Positions 14,602-23,159 are shown, counted from the stretch's first letter. The stretch: DNA of 34,744 bases from Parcubacteria group bacterium GW2011_GWA2_38_13 (GCA_000992395.1 LBUD01000008.1:1622-36365), one strand, 5' to 3'. The notes: a model not told the origin generated them from the letters alone. Numbers and translations are program-made.

Positions 14602-16098
14602 TTAATTAACGCTGGATCCGAATTCAATAAGTTTTTCCTGCCAGTTATCTCCCAGTATGATAAGTATATCGGATTTTGTATCTGTTGGATAGCGGATTTT
14701 TTTTCCTCCCGCGACAACGATATCCTGCGGGGCGCCGGAATCAAAGACTACTGCGTCAAAAATTATTTCCAAATCTTTAAGTATTTCTTTTTTGTTTTGC
14801 GCGGTTTGAGGCTTGAGATTGTAAATGATAGTTTTTTTGTAGGTGCGCAAAGGCGCGTTGCCGATTGTTCCAATGGAATAATTCTGGATAGCAAGGTAGT
14901 CCGAAGTTTTTTTTGCCAAGCCGACGACTTTTGTGCCATTATCTATTTCAATAATATTTTCTTTTTTTTGCTTATCAAGAGCTTGAATCGCTTTTTCTGC
15001 AATCCCCGAATCTTCAATTTTCGGTTTTTCCGCTTCAATGGGTTTATAGGTGTAGCTTGAAATAATATTTTGATCAAAAATATTTTCGGCAATTTTTTGC
15101 AGGTCGGACCAGTCACCGGCTCTTGTCTTCAATAGGTAGGCTGATGTTGAAGTTGAAGCATATAAGGGGCTTAGGGGACCGTCGTCCAATACCACATGGT
15201 TGATATTTTCCTGCGGAATAAACTTCACAACGTCATACAGGCGCAAGATCTCCCAGATTTCAAGATTTGTATCAATGTGTTCATTGAGCGATTGGAATAA
15301 CCGATTCAATGTGCTGAAATTCAGCAGTGTCGAAGGAGAAAGAAATTTTTCTTTTATCGCAAGCATTACTTTTTGCTGCCTTTTTGATCTTGCGAAATCA
15401 TTTCCTTCTACGCCCTTTGCTTTGCGCGACCGAACGAATTTTAATGCGGTTTCCCCATTCATATATCTGATTCCTTTTGATATTACCAAGTGTTCATACG
15501 CGCCATTGCCGGCGCCGGATGTATTTTCAATGGGATAATACGCGTCGTCAAGCGTATTTTCAACATTAATGGTAATGCCTCCGAGGTCATCAATGAGCTT
15601 GATAAATCCATCAAAATCTACACGGCCGTAATAATGTATGGGAATATTAAATATATTTTCAACAAGTGTTTTTGTTTTTATTCCCGCTGTTTCAGAGTTT
15701 TCCGCGCGCAGGATAGCGTATGCGGTATTTATTTTTCCGTTGCCCACTTCCGGTATGGTCACATAGAGATCACGTGGTATAGAAAGAATGCCAACGCTAT
15801 TTGTTGAAGGCCGGATACTGACAACCATCATGGTGTCCGTGAGATAGGGACCCTCATGCGTTCCTCCGCCGACTCCCATAAGCAGTATATTGATTCGGTC
15901 CTCGTTTTCTCCATTTAATTTTTTATTCGGGCTTGTGATAAAATGCTTTATCTGGGTAAAGATATTCGCTTCTTTAGCGCCTTCGGGTGCTGTAAAAATT
16001 TTATACAATATGTACGATGTGAATATAATAAAAAAAATAAAAATGGCAAGTATTATTTTGCCAAGAGCTGGTTTTTTTCTGATATTTTTTTCAATCAT
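14602..16098 (-). CDS. LytR-CpsA-Psr (LCP) family envelope protein
   Basis: LCP enzymes attach anionic polymers from lipid carriers to the cell wall. The 498-residue protein has a short cytoplasmic N-terminus, one transmembrane helix (about 12-36), the LCP domain (RINILLMGVGG, YLTDTMMVVS, LSIPRDLYV, INTAYA, ITINVENTLDD, GETALKFVRSRK, DFARSKRQQ) with the usual Arg/Asp pyrophosphate-binding residues, and a C-terminal LytR_C-type domain (about 370-480). It heads the minus-strand block LCP-der-pth-dprA-topA and faces away from tRNA-Val. Confidence 0.93.
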   Translation of the reverse strand: MIEKNIRKKPALGKIILAIFIFFIIFTSYILYKIFTAPEGAKEANIFTQIKHFITSPNKKLNGENEDRINILLMGVGGGTHEGPYLTDTMMVVSIRPSTNSVGILSIPRDLYVTIPEVGNGKINTAYAILRAENSETAGIKTKTLVENIFNIPIHYYGRVDFDGFIKLIDDLGGITINVENTLDDAYYPIENTSGAGNGAYEHLVISKGIRYMNGETALKFVRSRKAKGVEGNDFARSKRQQKVMLAIKEKFLSPSTLLNFSTLNRLFQSLNEHIDTNLEIWEILRLYDVVKFIPQENINHVVLDDGPLSPLYASTSTSAYLLKTRAGDWSDLQKIAENIFDQNIISSYTYKPIEAEKPKIEDSGIAEKAIQALDKQKKENIIEIDNGTKVVGLAKKTSDYLAIQNYSIGTIGNAPLRTYKKTIIYNLKPQTAQNKKEILKDLEIIFDAVVFDSGAPQDIVVAGGKKIRYPTDTKSDILIILGDNWQEKLIEFGSSVN

Positions 16099-16215
16099 AC
16101 TGAATTTTTATATCAAATTCATCCCTTCATTCCACAGTTTGAGGGTCTTTCAATATATTATACTAATAAAACAATGGAATAACAAGCATAGCACGTATTG
16201 TATAAAATAGCTATC

Positions 16216-16244
16216 TTGATTTCATTTGAATTCTTTGATATAAT
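16216..16244 (+). promoter_or_regulatory. Promoter for tRNA-Val
   Basis: TTGATT (16216-16221) and TATAAT (16239-16244) are separated by exactly 17 bp. The start would fall near 16251, giving a roughly 65-nt leader before the tRNA. Confidence 0.65.
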
Positions 16245-16316
16245 AATATAAAGTAATCTGTGGTAATGGATTCTGTTTTTGTGTTTGGAGGATTTATTTA
16301 TGCGTTTCCTTATTTT

Positions 16317-16390
16317 GGATGCGTAGCTCAGTTGGTTAGAGCGCGCCGTTCACATCGGCGAGGTCCCCGGTTCGAATCCAGGCGCATCCA
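16317..16390 (+). tRNA. tRNA-Val (anticodon CAC)
   Basis: The acceptor GGATGCG / CGCATCC is perfect. The D arm is GCTC-AGTTGGTTA-GAGC. The anticodon arm is CGCCG-TTCACAT-CGGCG with anticodon CAC, reading GTG. The T arm is CCCGG-TTCGAAT-CCAGG and contains one C-A mismatch. Discriminator A is present and CCA is not encoded. No adjoining tRNA. Confidence 0.93.
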
Positions 16391-16412
16391 TATTCAGAAT
16401 AAACTCGAAGCA

Positions 16413-16533
16413 AGAAATTCGAAATTCGAAACAAATTCCAAATTACAAAATTGTAAAATTTAAATATATTTTTGAAAATTAGAATTTTGAATTTCGATAT
16501 TGTTTCGGATTTCGATATTCGAATTTCGGATTT
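16413..16533. repeat. Heptamer array pair (GAAATTC type)
   Basis: Left arm: GAAATTC, GAAATTC, GAAACAA, ATTCCAA, ATTACAA. Right arm: GAATTTT, GAATTTC, GATATTG, then TTTCGGA, TTTCGAT, ATTCGAA, TTTCGGA. The arms are roughly inverted copies. The right arm would be translated if the next gene were started at 16472, which argues against that start. Confidence 0.7.
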
Positions 16534-16543
16534 AAAATACTTT

Positions 16544-17242
16544 ATGGCGAAAATTTTAAGTATTGCGCATCGCGGTGCAAGCGGATATGCTCCGGAAAAT
16601 ACTCTTAAGGCAATTCAAAAAGCAGTGAAGCTTGGCGCGGATATGATAGAGATTGATGTGCGAAGAACGCGTGACCGGCATATGGTGTGTTTTCATGATT
16701 ATCTTATGCATCGCTTAACGAACGGACATGGGCGCCTGAGAAATTATACGTATCAAGAATTAAAACGTTTTACCATTTGCGGAGAAGTCATTCCTACGTT
16801 GCCGGAAATTTTAAAAGAAATTAAAGGAAGCTGTCAGGTGAATATAGAAGTAAAGGAGCGCGGGCTGACAAAGGATCTCGCCCGGCTTGTGCGCGAAATG
16901 GAATTAACTCGGGATGTTTTGTTTTCATCTTTTTATCACCTTGAACTTGCAAAATTAAAAGCGCTAGACAGCCGATTGCGAGTTGCGTTGCTTTTTTCAC
17001 AACTGCCGTCTGTTTCGGTTGCCATGAAGATCGGAAAAGAAATACAGGCGGAGGCCTTGAATTTGCCGATGAAAAGAATTACACAACGGTACTTGCGGCA
17101 GATGATTGACGAAGCAAAGAGAAGAGATATGAAAATAAATGTCTGGACCGCCAATAGCCAAGAAGATATTCAATGGCTTAAGGAAACAGGAGTCCATGGG
17201 ATTATTACGGATTTTCCGGACAGGATAAAAAGTATTTCATAG
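16544..17242 (+). CDS. Glycerophosphodiester phosphodiesterase family protein
   Basis: Hydrolyses glycerophosphodiesters to an alcohol and glycerol-3-phosphate. The 232-residue TIM-barrel protein starts MAKILSIAHRGASGYAPENT with the catalytic HRG and EN, then EIDVRRTRD and VCFHD (metal ligands and second His), VNIEVKE, FSSFYH, and INVWTANS near the end. An in-frame ATG at 16472 adds 24 residues encoded by the repeat array, so ATG 16544 is preferred. There is no signal peptide, so it is probably cytoplasmic. It precedes lepB by 28 bp. Confidence 0.93.
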   Translation: MAKILSIAHRGASGYAPENTLKAIQKAVKLGADMIEIDVRRTRDRHMVCFHDYLMHRLTNGHGRLRNYTYQELKRFTICGEVIPTLPEILKEIKGSCQVNIEVKERGLTKDLARLVREMELTRDVLFSSFYHLELAKLKALDSRLRVALLFSQLPSVSVAMKIGKEIQAEALNLPMKRITQRYLRQMIDEAKRRDMKINVWTANSQEDIQWLKETGVHGIITDFPDRIKSIS

Positions 17243-17270
17243 AAAATATATTATTTAAATTTAAGAAATT

Positions 17271-17909
17271 ATGCTGGGAAATAATACGCAAAAAAAAATC
17301 AATGAAATAGATATGAATGATATTCCGGAGCCAAAGCAGGAAAATTCACTTGTGAAAGAAGCGTTTATTTTTCTCTGGGAAATAATCAAGGTGGTTGTCA
17401 TATCGCTTGCCGTCATTCTTCCCATACGATATTTTCTTATTCAGCCGTTTTATGTAAAGGGTGCATCCATGGAGCCCAATTTTCATGACCATGAGTATCT
17501 TATCGTGGATCAGATCAGCTACCGGTTTGGCGAGCCAACGCGCGGGGATGTGGTTGTTTTTCGGGCGCCTCCGCAACCGTATGATTTTTTTATAAAACGC
17601 CTGATCGGCTTGCCGGGCGAAACTATAAAAATTCATGATGGAAAGATTTTTATTTTTAATAGCGCGAATCCTCAGGGAGAAGAATTAAAAGAATCATATT
17701 TGTCTGCTGATTTGAAAAGCGTCGGATCAATTACTGAAGCGCTTGATCAGGACGAATATTTTCTCATGGGCGACAATAGGGAAGAAAGTATGGATTCAAG
17801 GTCGTTTGGACCGGTGAAAAGAAAGGCAATGGTTGGAAAAGTTTTTTTACGCGGATGGCCGCTGGATAAATTTTCTTTGTATCTCGACCCTCCGCAGTAT
17901 GGATTTTAG
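17271..17909 (+). CDS. lepB: Signal peptidase I
   Basis: Removes signal peptides from exported proteins. The 212-residue protein has a cytoplasmic N-terminus, one membrane anchor (about 40-59), and the catalytic Ser66 in KGASMEPNF with Lys109 in FFIKRLIGLPGE. The later boxes GDNREESMDSR and FGPV are intact. The start could also be the ATG at 17313. It serves the many exported proteins here, such as the giant pilin-like proteins and the lipase-like protein. Confidence 0.95.
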   Translation: MLGNNTQKKINEIDMNDIPEPKQENSLVKEAFIFLWEIIKVVVISLAVILPIRYFLIQPFYVKGASMEPNFHDHEYLIVDQISYRFGEPTRGDVVVFRAPPQPYDFFIKRLIGLPGETIKIHDGKIFIFNSANPQGEELKESYLSADLKSVGSITEALDQDEYFLMGDNREESMDSRSFGPVKRKAMVGKVFLRGWPLDKFSLYLDPPQYGF

Positions 17910-17913
17910 AATT

Positions 17914-18001
17914 AAGTTCAAAATTCAAAGTGCAAAGTTAAAAGTTTTATGAAATTTTATAACTTTGAACTTTGAACTTTTAACTTTTAACTTTTAACTT
18001 G
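17914..18001. repeat. Heptamer array pair (AAGTTCA type) between lepB and hisS
   Basis: Left arm: AAGTTCA, AAATTCA, AAGTGCA, AAGTTAA, AAGTTTT. A centre of about 12 nt follows, then the inverted right arm: AACTTTG, AACTTTG, AACTTTT, AACTTTT, AACTTTT, AACTTGT. The pair forms a long AT-rich hairpin and ends 6 bp before the hisS ATG. The same family brackets the four-helix-bundle gene at 24801. Confidence 0.78.
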
Positions 18002-18007
18002 TATATT

Positions 18008-19363
18008 ATGCCCCGAAGAAAAAAAATTTTTTCAAACGCGCCAAAAATGGAAATACAATCAGGCGCCCAGGCACGGCAGAATAAAAATGTCCCTCATATT
18101 CTAAAAGGATTTAAGGACATTATGCCGAATGACCAAAAATATTGGCAGACATTAAGCCGGGTGGTTGAAAAAACCGCCGGTCAATACGGATTTCAGAAAA
18201 TTGAAACGCCGATTATTGAAGACACTTCTTTATTTACGCGCTCCGTCGGAAAGGAAACAGATATTGTATCAAAAGAAATGTATAGTTTTGTGGATCAGGG
18301 AGGCGATAATCTCAGCTTGCGGCCCGAGGGAACCGCGTCGGTTGCCCGCGCTTTCATAGAGCATGGGATGCTGAATCTTCCTCAGCCCGTGAAAATGTAT
18401 TATGAAGGGCCGATGTTTCGCCATGAAAATCCACAGGCAGGCAGATATCGCGGATTGCACCAATTTGGGTTTGAAGTGCTTGGCAGCGCTGCACCGGTTG
18501 TTGACGCCCAGCTTATTCTTATTGCATCTAATATTTGCCAGGAAATCGGGCTGAAACCCGGAAGCTACAGTATACAAATAAATAGTATTGGCTGTCCGCA
18601 GTGCAGGGCTGAATATAAAAAAGAGCTTGTGCTGTATTACAAAGCGAAGAGAAAATATCTTTGCGATTCATGCAAAAAAAGGCTTGTGAAAAATCCATTG
18701 CGCCTATTGGACTGCAAGGTTCCCGGATGCCAGTCGCTGAAGCCCGATGCTCCGCAGATTTTGGATTGGCTTGATGATTCTTGCAAGACGCATTTTATGG
18801 GAGTGGTGGAATATTTGGACGCGCTTGAAGTGTCGTATGTTTTAAATCCCCAGCTTGTGCGAGGGCTTGATTATTATACGCGGACGGTATTTGAAATCGT
18901 CGCGCAGGGAAAAGAAGAAATGGCGCAATCAGCAATCGGCGCCGGCGGCAGATACGATAATCTTATTGAAACGCTTGGAGGAAATCCTACTCCGGCGACA
19001 GGATTCGCGTTCGGGTTTGAGCGTATGATTATGCATATGAAAGAGCAGGAAGTGAAGCTGAAAGAAAAAAGAACGCCGGATATATTTTTGGCGCAGATAG
19101 GACAGCAGGCAAAAGTGCAGGCGTTGAAACTGTATGAACGGCTGAGAAAGGAAGGAATTTTAGTATATGAAAATTTTTCCAAAGACAGTTTGAAGGCGCA
19201 ATTGGAAATATCCAATAAGCTGAAAGCAAAATATACTCTTATTGTCGGGCAGAAAGAAGTTTTGGACGGAACTGTGCTTTTGCGCGATATGGATGCCGGG
19301 GTTCAGGAAATTATAAATTATGAAAAAGTTACCATAGAGATGAAAAAGAAATTGCAACAGTAA
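18008..19363 (+). CDS. hisS: Histidyl-tRNA synthetase
   Basis: Charges tRNA-His. The 451-residue class II synthetase has motif 1 near LKGFKDIMPNDQKYW, motif 2 in MYYEGPMFRHENPQAGRYR, the histidine-binding RGLDYYTRTVFEI, motif 3 in GFAFGFERM, and a C-terminal anticodon-binding domain (about 350-440). A Cys-rich insert (CPQCRAE.., CDSCKKR, CKVPGC) at about 195-240 is likely a zinc site. The ATG at 18008 is chosen; a TTG three codons earlier lies in the repeat array. Confidence 0.96.
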   Translation: MPRRKKIFSNAPKMEIQSGAQARQNKNVPHILKGFKDIMPNDQKYWQTLSRVVEKTAGQYGFQKIETPIIEDTSLFTRSVGKETDIVSKEMYSFVDQGGDNLSLRPEGTASVARAFIEHGMLNLPQPVKMYYEGPMFRHENPQAGRYRGLHQFGFEVLGSAAPVVDAQLILIASNICQEIGLKPGSYSIQINSIGCPQCRAEYKKELVLYYKAKRKYLCDSCKKRLVKNPLRLLDCKVPGCQSLKPDAPQILDWLDDSCKTHFMGVVEYLDALEVSYVLNPQLVRGLDYYTRTVFEIVAQGKEEMAQSAIGAGGRYDNLIETLGGNPTPATGFAFGFERMIMHMKEQEVKLKEKRTPDIFLAQIGQQAKVQALKLYERLRKEGILVYENFSKDSLKAQLEISNKLKAKYTLIVGQKEVLDGTVLLRDMDAGVQEIINYEKVTIEMKKKLQQ

Positions 19364-19369
19364 TGACGA

Positions 19370-19398
19370 GGTTCTAGGTTGTAGGTGCTAGGTTCTAG
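19370..19398. repeat. Heptamer array (GGTTCTA type)
   Basis: Four units with a strict 7-bp period: GGTTCTA, GGTTGTA, GGTGCTA, GGTTCTA. It starts 6 bp after the hisS stop and has no inverted partner. Confidence 0.8.
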
Positions 19399-19410
19399 TG
19401 TTTTTAAATC

Positions 19411-19439
19411 GGGAGTCTTTAAAGAGGCTCCCTTTTTTT
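19411..19439 (+). terminator. Terminator after hisS
   Basis: GGGAG..CTCCC stem (19411 to 19432) followed by a run of seven T. Confidence 0.75.
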
Positions 19440-19440
19440 A

Positions 19441-19632
19441 TTCCTCCCTCTCCCTGGACGGGAGAGGGATTGAGGGTGAGGGTGAACAGATAAAATTTTT
19501 CCCTTTCCGAAAACGCCTGCCAGCCTTGGGTTGGGAGAGGGTGGCCTCAAGGCCGGGTGAGGCAAACCAGGCGGAATATTTTACCCCCTCTTCAGGTGGC
19601 TATGCTGTTTGTAAGGCTCCGTAGCCTCACTC
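19441..19632. repeat. Composite CCCTCTCCC-type repeats
   Basis: No gene is visible. The segment carries a CCCTCTCCC / GGGAGAGGG inverted unit followed by GAGGGTGAGGGTGA, a second GGGAGAGGGTGGCC unit with a GGCCTCAAGGCC palindrome, and GGCTCCGTAGCCTCAC. The first unit recurs in opposite orientation at 23098-23145. Confidence 0.6.
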
Positions 19633-19636
19633 CCGA

Positions 19637-19758
19637 CCCAGACTGTCCGAGAACGAATTTCTGTAGGGGCGACTTTTGTGGTCGCCCGATGATTTAGAGA
19701 AATTCTGGGCGGGCACAAGACCCGCCCCTACATTTTATAAATTCTCGTACAGTCTGGG
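19637..19758. repeat. TIR element copy 2 (GTAGGGGCGA family, 122 bp)
   Basis: Termini CCCAGACTGTCCGAGAA / TTCTCGTACAGTCTGGG form a 17-bp inverted repeat with one mismatch. The left 45 bp are almost identical to copy 1 (8741-8866), as is the GGGCGGGCACAAGACCCGCC core of the right half. The segment between cores and the right terminus differ. Confidence 0.78.
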
Positions 19759-19814
19759 AGGAATATAAAAAAATAAATTTGTATGTGCGCATTCGCAGTG
19801 CGCTATTCGTATGC

Positions 19815-19843
19815 AAAAAAAGGCAGACGATGTTTCGTCTGCC
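19815..19843 (-). terminator. Distal terminator for the lipase-like gene
   Basis: Stem GGCAGACGA / TCGTCTGCC (19822-19843), 4-nt loop, followed on the minus strand by a run of seven T. Confidence 0.75.
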
Positions 19844-19857
19844 TTATGTTATATTTT

Positions 19858-19884
19858 GTACGGGCGATTAATAATCGCCCGTAC
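19858..19884. repeat. Solo core palindrome (GTACGGGCGATTA)
   Basis: A 13-bp perfect palindrome around a single central A. It is the same type of core that occurs inside the larger TIR elements, here without the outer termini. Confidence 0.6.
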
Positions 19885-19900
19885 ATTATTACAAAAAAAT

Positions 19901-19934
19901 AAAAAAAGGCAGTCCTCGCGTTTGCGGGACTGCC
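19901..19934 (-). terminator. Proximal terminator for the lipase-like gene
   Basis: Stem GGCAGTCC / GGACTGCC (19908-19934), followed on the minus strand by a T-run of about seven. Two tandem terminators lie downstream of the same gene, separated by a solo repeat core. Confidence 0.75.
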
Positions 19935-19945
19935 TATATTGTTTT

Positions 19946-19975
19946 TGTAGGGGCGAATAGTATTCGCCCGTTACT
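19946..19975. repeat. Solo core palindrome (GTAGGGGCGAATA)
   Basis: GGGCGAATA / TATTCGCCC around a central G, preceded by GTA and followed by GTTAC, so it resembles the core of the TIR elements at 8741 and 19637. Confidence 0.6.
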
Positions 19976-19989
19976 TTTTTACAAAAGAA

Positions 19990-22206
19990 CTATTCGGCTT
20001 TGATTGTACACCCAAGAAAATCAGGTGTTGGATCAAGCCCTGGTTGGTTGAAGGGCTCCTTGGGAGCCTCTCCGCCAAGGAAAAGGAAATTCAATATAGC
20101 AATTGGGTCGGAAATATTTATATTTCCATCATCATCCGAATCGGCCGCGTCTTTACAGATTCCTTGTGTATCTCCAAGGAATAGCCAGCCAAGAATGGCA
20201 ATCGGATCGGTGATATTCACATCTCCATCCTGATTTGCATCTCCGCGCCTGAATTCGTATTCAATTTCGCGCAAGATAATTTTTTGCGTAATCCCGTCAA
20301 AAGGATCGCGCACGGTTACGGTGTATTGATAGGCGCCAAGCGCGAGATTTAATTCAACTCGCGGCTGAACGTCAATCACGCCGTCTTTATTTTCCCAAAT
20401 AAATGACAACGAGTCATCGTTTGGGTCAGTGGAATTTGTCGCGTCCAAAGCTATTGCAGTGGACTCTCCTTGTGCCAGAATGGCGAGCAAATCTTCGTCT
20501 TCAATTAAAACAATTGGCGCTACGTTATCATGAAACGGGTCTTGCCAAAAGCTTATGTCGGAAATGGCAACCGTAGATGCGTCAGTATTGGCAATAAAGC
20601 CAAAAATAAGATCAACGGTTTTTCCGCGATACTCCTGAACATTGATAAGCCCGCTGTCGCTTGGGCCCTTGTCTGTGACTGCGTTGTCCAGCCATATTGG
20701 CGTTTCAATTTCGTCTGATTTTATGGAAAGCATAAGCTGTGAATTTCCGATTTCCGAAAATTCATACGTGAAGCTTATGTAATCCCATTGCAAATCAATG
20801 GTCTGTGTGAGCGTGAACGTCGTATCCGGCGCAACATCGCCTCCGCCACCTTCGGCCACAGCCTTTTTCAGAAGCGCTTTTGTGTCGCTGGGAAGTTCAC
20901 ACGATCCGAAACATTCACCTGTTGAAAGTATTATCCCGGTAATTTTTTTCTCCGGGGTTTTATCATCCACACAGGCAAGTCCGAAAATTCGGTAGTTTAG
21001 GCGATCGCATGAATCAATGTGGCATATGTATGATGTGCTGACGGGTCCGTTTGGAGGCAGGCATGTGAAATCCATAGGATTTGCGCCGGTTTCAAACAAA
21101 ACCGATGCATTGAAACCAATGTTTTTATCCACCTGATCCAGATTGCATCCATTGCCGAAGAGCAGGGGATTTTCTGCCAAGGTTGCGTGGTTTTGGTACC
21201 AAAGGTACACGTCGTGGTAGAAATTCAGCAGATTTCTTTCAGAGGAAGGAACGTCAATCCATGCATTCACAAAATATGCCTTGTTGTCGGCTGAACCGCT
21301 GATAAGGTCTGCGTAAACGCCGGTTTTCCGTAACCTGAGAGTTTGATTTCCCAAATCGTTTTTTACCACATCCGGCGGATCCCAAAGTGTGAGATGCGTT
21401 GGTACGACTTTGTCGCCAACCTTTGGGCGAAGAGGAAGTGTCATTTCACAGACATTGGCCATCAAAAACGCGCCCAAGCTGTGGCCCATGAAATGCACGG
21501 GCTTGTTGTAATCCAAAGACAAAACCTTTTGCAGTTCTTTGGCGCACAGCCTTGATTGGGGCAGGATATTCATTGTGGCTTGTGCCAAATGAATAGTGCC
21601 TGCTTTTTCGAACCAATCCCATGCAAGGATGTTGACGGTTTCGCCCATGCGCGCGTAGAGTACGCGTGCGGTTTCAACCATCCATCCGGACGAAGGCTCG
21701 CCGCCGTTCCACCCGTGCGTCATCACGATCGTGCCAAAATCCTTATTGAAGAGTTGCGCCTGAACGTCAGGTTGCATCTCCACAAATTGCACTTTGGCTG
21801 GGTGGTAGATTTGAAGTTGGGTGGGGGATACACACACAGGCCTTATGATTCGTCCGAATATTCCAGTATGTTCTCCAAATGGTCCAGGCCAAGTACCCTC
21901 CCAACTGTTCCAAGATATGGCAATTAATCCATCAATTGACATTACAATGTTCGGAAGGAATTGAGTTCCTTTAGTATACTCATTAACACGGGAAACATTG
22001 CCTATCGGCTTGTCATCTATGCTAAATAGTTGAGTATATATTTCTGAATACTCACCGCGTTCGCCATTTTCTATCCAAACGATGCCGTAGCCGATATTCT
22101 TTCTTGAAGAAATTTTTGGTGGGCTATCAAAATATTGGCCTTCATCGCTAATATCTATTTCAATGTCAGCTTGTAATTTATTGCCGTTATAATCCAGTCT
22201 TTGCAT
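19990..22206 (-). CDS. Lipase-like / PKD / dockerin-like secreted protein, C-terminal part
   Basis: This is the C-terminal part of one protein split by a frameshift at the A-run 22305-22310. In order it shows a repeat region, an alpha/beta-hydrolase domain of the lipase type (HGWNG at 164-168, nucleophile S243 in GHSLG), a Gly/Asp-rich beta domain, a PKD-like domain (about 565-645), and a C-terminal dockerin-like pair (653-712) with GDANQDGDVNITD and DSDDDGNINISD calcium loops, each followed by AIL and FLG. That C-terminal module resembles those of large planctomycete secreted proteins. The frame is open upstream of this ATG to about 22345, as expected for a split gene. Substrate unknown. Confidence 0.8.
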   Translation of the reverse strand: MQRLDYNGNKLQADIEIDISDEGQYFDSPPKISSRKNIGYGIVWIENGERGEYSEIYTQLFSIDDKPIGNVSRVNEYTKGTQFLPNIVMSIDGLIAISWNSWEGTWPGPFGEHTGIFGRIIRPVCVSPTQLQIYHPAKVQFVEMQPDVQAQLFNKDFGTIVMTHGWNGGEPSSGWMVETARVLYARMGETVNILAWDWFEKAGTIHLAQATMNILPQSRLCAKELQKVLSLDYNKPVHFMGHSLGAFLMANVCEMTLPLRPKVGDKVVPTHLTLWDPPDVVKNDLGNQTLRLRKTGVYADLISGSADNKAYFVNAWIDVPSSERNLLNFYHDVYLWYQNHATLAENPLLFGNGCNLDQVDKNIGFNASVLFETGANPMDFTCLPPNGPVSTSYICHIDSCDRLNYRIFGLACVDDKTPEKKITGIILSTGECFGSCELPSDTKALLKKAVAEGGGGDVAPDTTFTLTQTIDLQWDYISFTYEFSEIGNSQLMLSIKSDEIETPIWLDNAVTDKGPSDSGLINVQEYRGKTVDLIFGFIANTDASTVAISDISFWQDPFHDNVAPIVLIEDEDLLAILAQGESTAIALDATNSTDPNDDSLSFIWENKDGVIDVQPRVELNLALGAYQYTVTVRDPFDGITQKIILREIEYEFRRGDANQDGDVNITDPIAILGWLFLGDTQGICKDAADSDDDGNINISDPIAILNFLFLGGEAPKEPFNQPGLDPTPDFLGCTIKAE

Positions 22207-22297
22207 GACGATTAATCGATTGTTGTCTCCTGGTGCCTTGTTAAAACGTGCATAAACAATTCTGAATGTGCCATCATTTAAGACTGAAATATCTGGC

Positions 22298-23038
22298 TTA
22301 CGCGAAAAAACATGTTCCGGAGGATTCCGCGCGCACGTATATTATAGTGTGTAAACCGTCACTACCTTCCCATCCGATATTCAATACAGCCGAAATTTTA
22401 TCTTTTATTCTGGTGCCAGTGGAGTCGTATAAACTCAAACAGATACCATCAAAGGTTTCCCATGAAGAGGCAAAGTGGCCGCTATTATTCATCGATATTT
22501 GGTTGTTGCCACCAAATTGAGTAAATGTCGATTCTATAATAACATCTTCACCAACTTGATTATTTGATGCATCAAATAATCGCGCGATAAGACCAGTCGG
22601 CTGTCCGTTTAAAAAAGAAAACCAAGAAATAATGTAATTTCCCATATCATCTATCGAGATATGCGCTGAACCTATATCGTTTCCAGCCACTGCAGTATAT
22701 ATTTTTTTTTGTATATCAAGTGTACCGTCTGGGTTTATTCTCTCTAATAGTATATTATTACTACCGTCTACATACACACAAATGAGTTGGTTGTTTTTGT
22801 TAATCGCTGAGCTATGTCCATTAGACGGTGCGGAGTAGCCAATTTTAATCTCTTGAGTTCCTATTAAATTACAATCTTGTGCGTTGATGCTTCGGCTGCA
22901 GATTATGAAACCGACAATCGACGAGACGACGAACAGGACGAGCGACGAACAAATCGCCTTCGCAAGGCTGCCTCCTTCGCCGAAGTGGCTACGAAGGCCA
23001 AGTCGGCGTATCAAGGCGAACGAGAAAAGCGTCTTCAT
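22298..23038 (-). CDS. N-terminal part of the frameshifted lipase-like secreted protein
   Basis: The ATG at 23038 has a good ribosome site (GGAG, 6 nt upstream), so it is preferred to the ATG at 23080. The 246-residue piece has an atypical charged start, a hydrophobic export helix (SSLVLFVVSSIVGFIIC, likely cut near NAQ) and beta-rich repeats (INKNNQLICVYV, IDDMGNYIISWF, MNNSGHFASSWE) that continue in the next frame as LNDGTFRIVYARF. Dropping one base at the T6 run (minus strand) joins the two smoothly. It may be a true mutation, an assembly error or slippage. Confidence 0.75.
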   Translation of the reverse strand: MKTLFSFALIRRLGLRSHFGEGGSLAKAICSSLVLFVVSSIVGFIICSRSINAQDCNLIGTQEIKIGYSAPSNGHSSAINKNNQLICVYVDGSNNILLERINPDGTLDIQKKIYTAVAGNDIGSAHISIDDMGNYIISWFSFLNGQPTGLIARLFDASNNQVGEDVIIESTFTQFGGNNQISMNNSGHFASSWETFDGICLSLYDSTGTRIKDKISAVLNIGWEGSDGLHTIIYVRAESSGTCFFA

Positions 23039-23097
23039 GTGAGACTCCTTTGCGCTTTGCGCACATTTGACCATTGACATTTGACACGTGACTTTTC

Positions 23098-23145
23098 CCC
23101 CTCACCCCAACCCTCTCCCGCACGGGGCGAGGGAGAATTAAGAGG
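23098..23145. repeat. CCCTCTCCC-type repeat, second copy
   Basis: CCCTCACCCC and CCCTCTCCC followed by GGGGCGAGGGAGAA, inverted relative to 19441-19490. Confidence 0.6.
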
Positions 23146-23159
23146 AAACTCCTTTGGTT

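Noticed and set aside
16472-16543. Earlier start for the phosphodiesterase
   Set aside because: The added 24 residues are encoded by the GAAATTC-type repeat array and precede the family N-terminus.
20530-21927. Plus-strand frames antisense to the lipase-like gene (up to 123 codons)
   Set aside because: They mirror a minus-strand gene with clear lipase, PKD-like and dockerin-like motifs and show no protein features of their own.
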